Positions 59,829-64,000 of a DNA stretch of 64,000 nt are shown here, piece after piece (position 1 is the stretch's first letter; the number at the start of each line of letters is the position of its first letter). The notes under the pieces are model-generated. The model was not told the DNA's origin. It saw only the letters and a list, made by a program, of their open reading frames with translations, and did not search any database. The position numbers and the translations under genes were made by a program. The stretch lies in NCBI GenBank assembly GCA_965203615.1, contig OZ241900.1, positions 4,402,001 through 4,466,000 on the forward strand, in the 5' to 3' direction. This stretch comes from VXNE01 sp965203615 (GTDB taxonomy: Bacteria > Pseudomonadota > Gammaproteobacteria > Pseudomonadales > Azotimanducaceae).

Positions 59829-60533
59829 GTGAGCGAACTTGTGCAGAGCCTGGCGCGGGCAATCAGGGAGCGGACCACGTTCCCGCCCTTGCCCGAGAAC
59901 CTGACGTTGGAGGACGCCTACGCCATGCAGGCGAAGCTCGTTCAGGCGGTATCGGGAGGCGACATCGCAGGATACAAGGCGGGCCTCACGGCGCCGGCCG
60001 GCCAGGCGCAGTTCGGCATCGACCATCCGCTCATCGGCGTACTGTACAGCTCGGGACGCATGCAATCGGGAGCGACCATCTCCAGCGGCCCCGGGGTCAT
60101 GCTCGAGTGCGAGATCGGGGTTGTGATCGACGCGGAAGGCAATGCCAGCACCGCGGGACCCGTGATCGAGGTTCCACGCGCGGCCTGGGCCAGCCAGGCG
60201 GATGCCACCGGCATCAACATGGCCGCGTCGAATATCGCGGCCTACCGGTTCATTACCGGCGAACAGGGACCGCTACGCGACGACTATGACGACCTCGGCG
60301 TAACCCTTACCCGCGACGGCGAGACCGTAACCCAGGCGCCGCTCAACGAGGCCCTCGGCGGACCGCTGCCCGCACTGCAGTGGATGACATCGCTGGCCCG
60401 TGAACTTGGTCGGCCACTGCGGGATGGCATGTTGATGATCACGGGTGCAGTCGGCGGCATCCAGCCGGCGCAACCGGGAGAATATGTGGCCGATTACGGA
60501 GTGCTCGGCAAGATCACTTTTACCGTGACGTAG
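59829..60533 (+). CDS. Fumarylacetoacetate hydrolase-fold 2-keto-pentenoate hydratase-like protein
   Basis: A 234-residue protein related to 2-oxopent-4-enoate hydratase (MhpD-type, FAH fold). The segments AYAMQAKLV, IAGYKAGLT and MLECEIGVVID with the acidic metal ligands, and late GMLMITGAVGG, match the family. The GTG at 59829 has GGAG six bases upstream. There is no meta-cleavage dioxygenase nearby, so a role in aromatic degradation is only a guess; it could be a generic 2-oxo acid hydratase or decarboxylase. Confidence 0.8.
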   Translation: MSELVQSLARAIRERTTFPPLPENLTLEDAYAMQAKLVQAVSGGDIAGYKAGLTAPAGQAQFGIDHPLIGVLYSSGRMQSGATISSGPGVMLECEIGVVIDAEGNASTAGPVIEVPRAAWASQADATGINMAASNIAAYRFITGEQGPLRDDYDDLGVTLTRDGETVTQAPLNEALGGPLPALQWMTSLARELGRPLRDGMLMITGAVGGIQPAQPGEYVADYGVLGKITFTVT

Positions 60534-60564
60534 CGGCGGCGCTTGCCCGAGACGGCCGACTGAC

Positions 60565-61149
60565 ATGCCGACGGTCAGCCCGCCAGACCTCCTCCGGCAC
60601 GCGGAGTGCCTCCACGATCCGGCGGAGGTGGACTTCGCCATCGATCAACTGGCGGTGCGGATGGCACTTGACCTGCAGGATGCACGACCCATCCTCGTCT
60701 GCGTAATGAACGGCGGTCTGCGTTTCACGGCGGCGTTGATGCGGCGCTTCGCGTTCCCGCTGGAACTCGACTACGTGCATGCGATTCGTTATCGGGGCGG
60801 CACGCAAGTGGCCGGAAGAGTGCAGGTGCCCCGCGGCGGTGAACTCGAATTGCGTGTCGACATGGCCCGGGATGTCGTGGACCGCGTCGTAGTGCTGGCG
60901 GACGACGTGCTCGATGGGGGAACGACGCTCTCGCGCATCGCCGCGCGGGTTGCCCGAGCCGGCGCCGCGGTGGTCCATACGGCAGTACTTGTCAACAAGC
61001 AGGTTCCGGGAAGGACGTTCGCAGCCGACTACGTGGCCCTCGATGCGCCCGACCGCTACCTGGTCGGCTGGGGCATGGACTGCGGCGGCTGGTTTCGGAA
61101 TCTCGACGGCATCTACGCGCTTCCCGACGAGATGGGGTTGGCGCCGTGA
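60565..61149 (+). CDS. hpt: Hypoxanthine-guanine phosphoribosyltransferase
   Basis: A 194-residue purine-salvage enzyme. The PRPP-binding motif VVVLADDVLDGGTTL lies at about residues 109-123, and the earlier VMNGGLRFTAAL supplies the N-terminal loop. The hood part has the GWGMDCGGWFRN ending typical of a short proteobacterial HPRT subgroup. Its stop overlaps the MTIP start by four bases, so the two salvage steps are translationally coupled. Confidence 0.9.
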   Translation: MPTVSPPDLLRHAECLHDPAEVDFAIDQLAVRMALDLQDARPILVCVMNGGLRFTAALMRRFAFPLELDYVHAIRYRGGTQVAGRVQVPRGGELELRVDMARDVVDRVVVLADDVLDGGTTLSRIAARVARAGAAVVHTAVLVNKQVPGRTFAADYVALDAPDRYLVGWGMDCGGWFRNLDGIYALPDEMGLAP

Positions 61150-61895
61150 AGCTTGGAATTATCGGCGGCACGGGCATCCAGCGACTGGCAGAGGTCGCTT
61201 CGGACTGGCGGCCCGCCATCGACTCGGCCACGACTCCCTATGGCCCAGCCTCAGCGATTCCCGAAGTTGCGTCGAACGACTCGGGAGAGATCCTCCTTCT
61301 GTCGCGCCACGGCAAACCTCCGGGACTAGCCCCGCACCTTGTCAACTACCGCGCGAACATGTGGCTGATGAAAGAACTCGGTATGGACGCGGTCGTTGCC
61401 ACCTACGCCGTCGGCGCCATCGCGGCGAACGTTCACAACGCCGATCTCCTGATCCCGCACCAACTCATCGACTACACCTGGGGCAGGGAGCACACCTACG
61501 TCGAGCCCGGTGCGATCCGTCACGTCGACTTCACCGATCCCTTCGATGGTGGTATCCGGAGCCGCCTGATCTCGGCCGGGGAGGCATGCGGTCTCGCGGG
61601 CCGGATACACAAAAACGGCGTATACGGGTGCGCCCAGGGGCCAAGACTCGAGACCGCCGCCGAGATCGACCGCATGGAGCGCGATGGCTGCACGGTCGTC
61701 GGGATGACCGCGATGCCGGAGGCCGGGTTGGCCAGGGAGTTGGACATCCCCTATGCGGGCGTATGTCTCGTGGTCAATGCCGCGGCGGGGCGGGGAGACG
61801 GACCCATCATCGGTCCCCGGTTCGATACCGCCGTACAACAGGCCGCTGTCGACCTCGAGCGTCTTCTGGGCGCCTTCCTGTCACCGAACTCCTGA
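61146..61895 (+). CDS. S-methyl-5'-thioinosine phosphorylase (MTAP-family)
   Basis: A 249-residue nucleoside phosphorylase. The N-terminal IIGGTG phosphate loop, LSRHG, the VNYRANMWLM segment and GCAQGPRLETAAEI, then MTAMPEAGLARE, match the MTAP/MTIP family. The short length and the pairing with hpt fit Pseudomonas-type MTIP, which converts methylthioinosine (from deaminated methylthioadenosine) to hypoxanthine for HPRT to reuse. The start is a GTG at 61146. Specificity for the inosine form is inferred from context. Confidence 0.88.
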   Translation: MKLGIIGGTGIQRLAEVASDWRPAIDSATTPYGPASAIPEVASNDSGEILLLSRHGKPPGLAPHLVNYRANMWLMKELGMDAVVATYAVGAIAANVHNADLLIPHQLIDYTWGREHTYVEPGAIRHVDFTDPFDGGIRSRLISAGEACGLAGRIHKNGVYGCAQGPRLETAAEIDRMERDGCTVVGMTAMPEAGLARELDIPYAGVCLVVNAAAGRGDGPIIGPRFDTAVQQAAVDLERLLGAFLSPNS

Positions 61896-61968
61896 GCGCC
61901 GCTTCACAACGCGAGGTCCGGTCCGGCATGGCTGCCGGTTCAGCGAGCAGCAGGTGAGGAAGTACATC

Positions 61969-62045
61969 TGGCGCACCCGCAGGGACTCGAACCCCGAACC
62001 CCCAGGTTCGAAGCCTGGTGCTCTATCCAGTTGAGCTACGGGTGC
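61969..62045 (-). tRNA. tRNA-Arg (anticodon TCG)
   Basis: Read on the minus strand it starts gcacccgtagctc and ends cgggtgc followed by G and an encoded CCA. The anticodon stem ccagg/cctgg encloses a loop with TCG. The T arm has ggttcgagtcc. Length is 77 bases with CCA. Confidence 0.96.
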
Positions 62046-62140
62046 GCGAGGGCGCGATTATACGCGGGGCGGGGCGCCTTCCGGAGGGCATGCGCGGCTT
62101 CGTGGCATACTTTTGGGCCGTATTCATTTGGGAGCAGCAC

Positions 62141-63328
62141 GTGGGTGAACAACCGCTTGCCGGTGTGACGGTCCTCGACTTCGGCCAAATCTACAACGGC
62201 CCCTATGCCGGCTACCTGCTGGCGATGGCCGGCGCACGGGTCATCAAGGTCGAATCCCCCCTGGGAGAGGGATTGCGCGGTGCAACGGGTTCGGAGAGCT
62301 TTCCGTTCACCATGCTGAACGGGCTGAAGGAAACGATCACCATCAACCTGAAGTCCGAAGCCGGCCGTGAGCTGGTCGTTGGCCTGGCCAAGCAGGCGGA
62401 CGTGCTGCTTGAGAACTTCCGTCCGGGCACCATGGACAAGTTCGGTGTCGGCGCCGAGGCGCTGCTGAAAGAGAACCCGCGGCTCGTCTATGCCGCTTCG
62501 ACGGGATACGGAAGCAGCGGCCCGCATCGTGACTACCTCGCCATGGACATCACCGTGCAGGCCATGAGCGGCGTCGTCAGCATCACCGGCAACGATGGCG
62601 AACCGCCGCTGAAATCCGGGCCCGCGCTATGCGACATGCTGGGCGGCATACACCTCTACGCCACCATCGTGTCCGCGCTCTATCGCCGGGAGCAGACCGG
62701 TAAGGGCGCCGTCATCGACGTGGCGATGCAGGATGCCGTGTTGCCGACGCTGGCCTCGGCGCTGGGCGCCTACTATCGCTTCGGTGCCACCAACCCGCCC
62801 CGCACGGGCAATCGACACCAGGCACTCGGCGTTGCGCCGTACAACCTCTACCCGTGTTCCGACGGCCATGTCGCGATCATCTGTGTGCGCGACGGACACT
62901 GGCGCAAGCTCACCGACCTCATGGGCCGTGCGGAACTCCTGGACGACCCCAGGTTCGGGGACAAGGCAACGCGCGCCGAGCACATGGAAGAAACGGATGC
63001 CGCCGTCGAGGCGTGGACGTCCAGCCTGACGAAGGACGAGGTTTTCCGGCTATGCCAATCAGGCGGAGTGCCCTGCGCCCCCGTGCAGTCGCTGGACGAC
63101 GTCGTGAACGACCCGCACCTGCACGCGCGTGGTGCATTGCACAGGGCCACCCATCCGGTGTTCGGCGATGTCGTGGTGCCGACGACGGCCCTCAGGATAC
63201 GGGACGTCGAACCGCCGACGCCGCAATTTCCGCGCAAACTCGGTCAGGACAACGTGGCCATCTATGGCGAGTTCCTCGGCCACAGCGAACAGGAGGTGGA
63301 GGCATTGAAGGAGCAGGGCGCCATCTGA
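62141..63328 (+). CDS. CaiB/BaiF class III CoA-transferase (3)
   Basis: A 395-residue family member. The GTG at 62141 is chosen because GGGAG lies six bases upstream and the family pattern begins there (LAGVTVLDFGQIYNGPYAG). The catalytic aspartate is probably D165 in PALCDMLGG. LENFRPGTM and the late GGVPCAPVQSLDDV are typical. The open frame further upstream runs through the tRNA-Arg and is not coding. Substrate unknown. Confidence 0.9.
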   Translation: MGEQPLAGVTVLDFGQIYNGPYAGYLLAMAGARVIKVESPLGEGLRGATGSESFPFTMLNGLKETITINLKSEAGRELVVGLAKQADVLLENFRPGTMDKFGVGAEALLKENPRLVYAASTGYGSSGPHRDYLAMDITVQAMSGVVSITGNDGEPPLKSGPALCDMLGGIHLYATIVSALYRREQTGKGAVIDVAMQDAVLPTLASALGAYYRFGATNPPRTGNRHQALGVAPYNLYPCSDGHVAIICVRDGHWRKLTDLMGRAELLDDPRFGDKATRAEHMEETDAAVEAWTSSLTKDEVFRLCQSGGVPCAPVQSLDDVVNDPHLHARGALHRATHPVFGDVVVPTTALRIRDVEPPTPQFPRKLGQDNVAIYGEFLGHSEQEVEALKEQGAI

Positions 63329-63362
63329 CGCAAATCCTCCGCTCACCTGCCAACTACTAATG

Positions 63363-63391
63363 AAGTACTAATTTGAAATGGATTAGTACTT
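63363..63391. promoter_or_regulatory. AT-rich operator-like inverted repeat before the Fic gene
   Basis: The arms aagtactaat and attagtactt match perfectly over 10 bases with a nine-base spacer; a half copy (ctactaat) lies about 10 bases upstream. The surrounding 60 bases are much more AT-rich than the neighbouring genes. It ends 41 bases before the Fic ATG, a fitting place for an operator over a promoter. Confidence 0.6.
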
Positions 63392-63432
63392 AATTTACAT
63401 TTGCGCGAACGAATTTTCGGGCCCGTATCACG

Positions 63433-64000
63433 ATGCGAATGCCTGCCATCCCTCCGCCCGTGGAGGAACTTCTACGCTCTCCGGGGCGAGACATCGGACG
63501 GATACTGTCTTCCGACGCGCCAACCCAACCGAATGACAAATACCTTCACTGGTCGAACCTGAGATACCGCAAGCCGCCCGAAGGGCTTTCCAGCGAGGAC
63601 TGGTGGCTTGCCATCAAGCTGGCCAGACTGTCGGCCCGACACGTGCTCCCGCTGGTGGACAAGTACGGACAGCCTTTCGCATTCACGGACTCCGCCTATT
63701 TGAACCGCATGCTCCACCGAGTCGACCGAGATGCGGGTGGCCGGATCGAACTGCCCGCCGACCTGGTGAACATCGATTCTCGGGATCGGTACCTGGTCAA
63801 TTCGCTGATCGAGGAGGCCATCACGTCGAGCCAATTGGAAGGCGCGGCGACGACTCGCCGGGTCGCGAAAGAAATGTTGCGGTCGGGGCGTTCCCCCCGC
63901 GACATGAGCGAGCAGATGATCGTCAACAACTACAACGGGATGGAGTTTCTCCGTAGCCAGACCGAAGCGGATCTGTCCCTGCCCCTGCTGCTGGAACTCC
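63433..64000 (+). CDS. Fic-family protein (partial, cut by window end)
   Basis: The first 189 residues of a protein with the N-terminal layout of Fic proteins: a DUF4172-like start (WSNLRYRKPPEG), then the inhibitory-helix motif ITSSQLEGAATTRRVA, matching the (S/T)xxxE(G/N) autoinhibition signature of class II Fic AMPylases, then MIVNNYNGMEFL. The catalytic HPFxxGNGR loop should lie beyond the edge. Fic proteins transfer AMP or other nucleotides to target hydroxyls; some act as toxins. The start at 63433 has no strong ribosome site. Confidence 0.85.
   Translation, partial: MRMPAIPPPVEELLRSPGRDIGRILSSDAPTQPNDKYLHWSNLRYRKPPEGLSSEDWWLAIKLARLSARHVLPLVDKYGQPFAFTDSAYLNRMLHRVDRDAGGRIELPADLVNIDSRDRYLVNSLIEEAITSSQLEGAATTRRVAKEMLRSGRSPRDMSEQMIVNNYNGMEFLRSQTEADLSLPLLLEL

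Overview
The window looks like chromosomal DNA of a GC-rich gammaproteobacterium, probably an uncultured marine or host-associated lineage. This is inference from gene content: a high-potential iron-sulfur protein beside an aa3-type oxidase, a 508-residue GAPDH with a long N-terminal extension, SelU, TldD/TldE, a DUF503 protein, S-methyl-5'-thioinosine phosphorylase next to a hypoxanthine phosphoribosyltransferase, type I IPP isomerase and three CaiB/BaiF CoA-transferases. I found no rRNA, CRISPR array, complete insertion sequence or prophage.

Layout. 0-12 kb: a ChlI-like AAA ATPase cut by the window edge, tldD-tldE, exonuclease III, selU, a Sel1/TPR lipoprotein, GAPDH and a rightward run (acetyltransferase, DUF503, small membrane protein, DUF815 ATPase). 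12-28.9 kb: a leftward, tightly packed eight-gene operon. In transcription order it encodes a TlpA-like thioredoxin, an exported beta-rich/TPR protein, a charged three-helix membrane protein, a MoxR ATPase, a DUF58 protein, a BatA-type protein, an 848-residue membrane VWA protein and a 2156-residue exported helical-repeat protein. It is an expanded MoxR-VWA (Bat-like) envelope system and the best candidate for an undescribed system here. 28.9-37.0 kb: a decayed mobile island ending at tRNA-Glu. It holds three integrase C-terminal remnants, an orphan HicB, a broken RelB-like antitoxin, repeats around a perfect 34-bp palindrome, a decayed MalT-like regulator, and one large intact gene for a repeat-rich leishmanolysin-like protease lying between two similar 22-bp direct repeats.

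37-44.6 kb: MFS transporter, HiPIP, and a leftward cytochrome c oxidase operon whose subunit II carries two fused cytochrome c domains; then an 855-base gene-poor stretch and a basic winged-helix DNA-binding protein. 44.6-64 kb: housekeeping and metabolic genes. These are tRNA-Gly, an M16 lipoprotein protease, AlkB, rubredoxin, two CaiB/BaiF transferases, MsrA, an Hsp70-like protein, a Nudix hydrolase, a thioesterase, LysR, an S9 peptidase, a GlsB/YeaQ protein, an alpha/beta hydrolase, IPP isomerase, an FAH-fold hydratase, the purine-salvage pair hpt and MTIP, tRNA-Arg, a third CaiB/BaiF protein, and a Fic protein behind an AT-rich palindromic operator that runs off the right edge.

How genes work together. 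The MoxR-VWA operon probably builds or remodels an envelope complex, with the ATPase acting on VWA membrane partners and exported repeat and thioredoxin proteins working outside the membrane. HiPIP is a plausible electron donor to the oxidase. Several genes serve damage repair or protein quality control (ExoIII, AlkB, MsrA, M16, Hsp70-like). All functions are read from motifs by eye; no database search was run.
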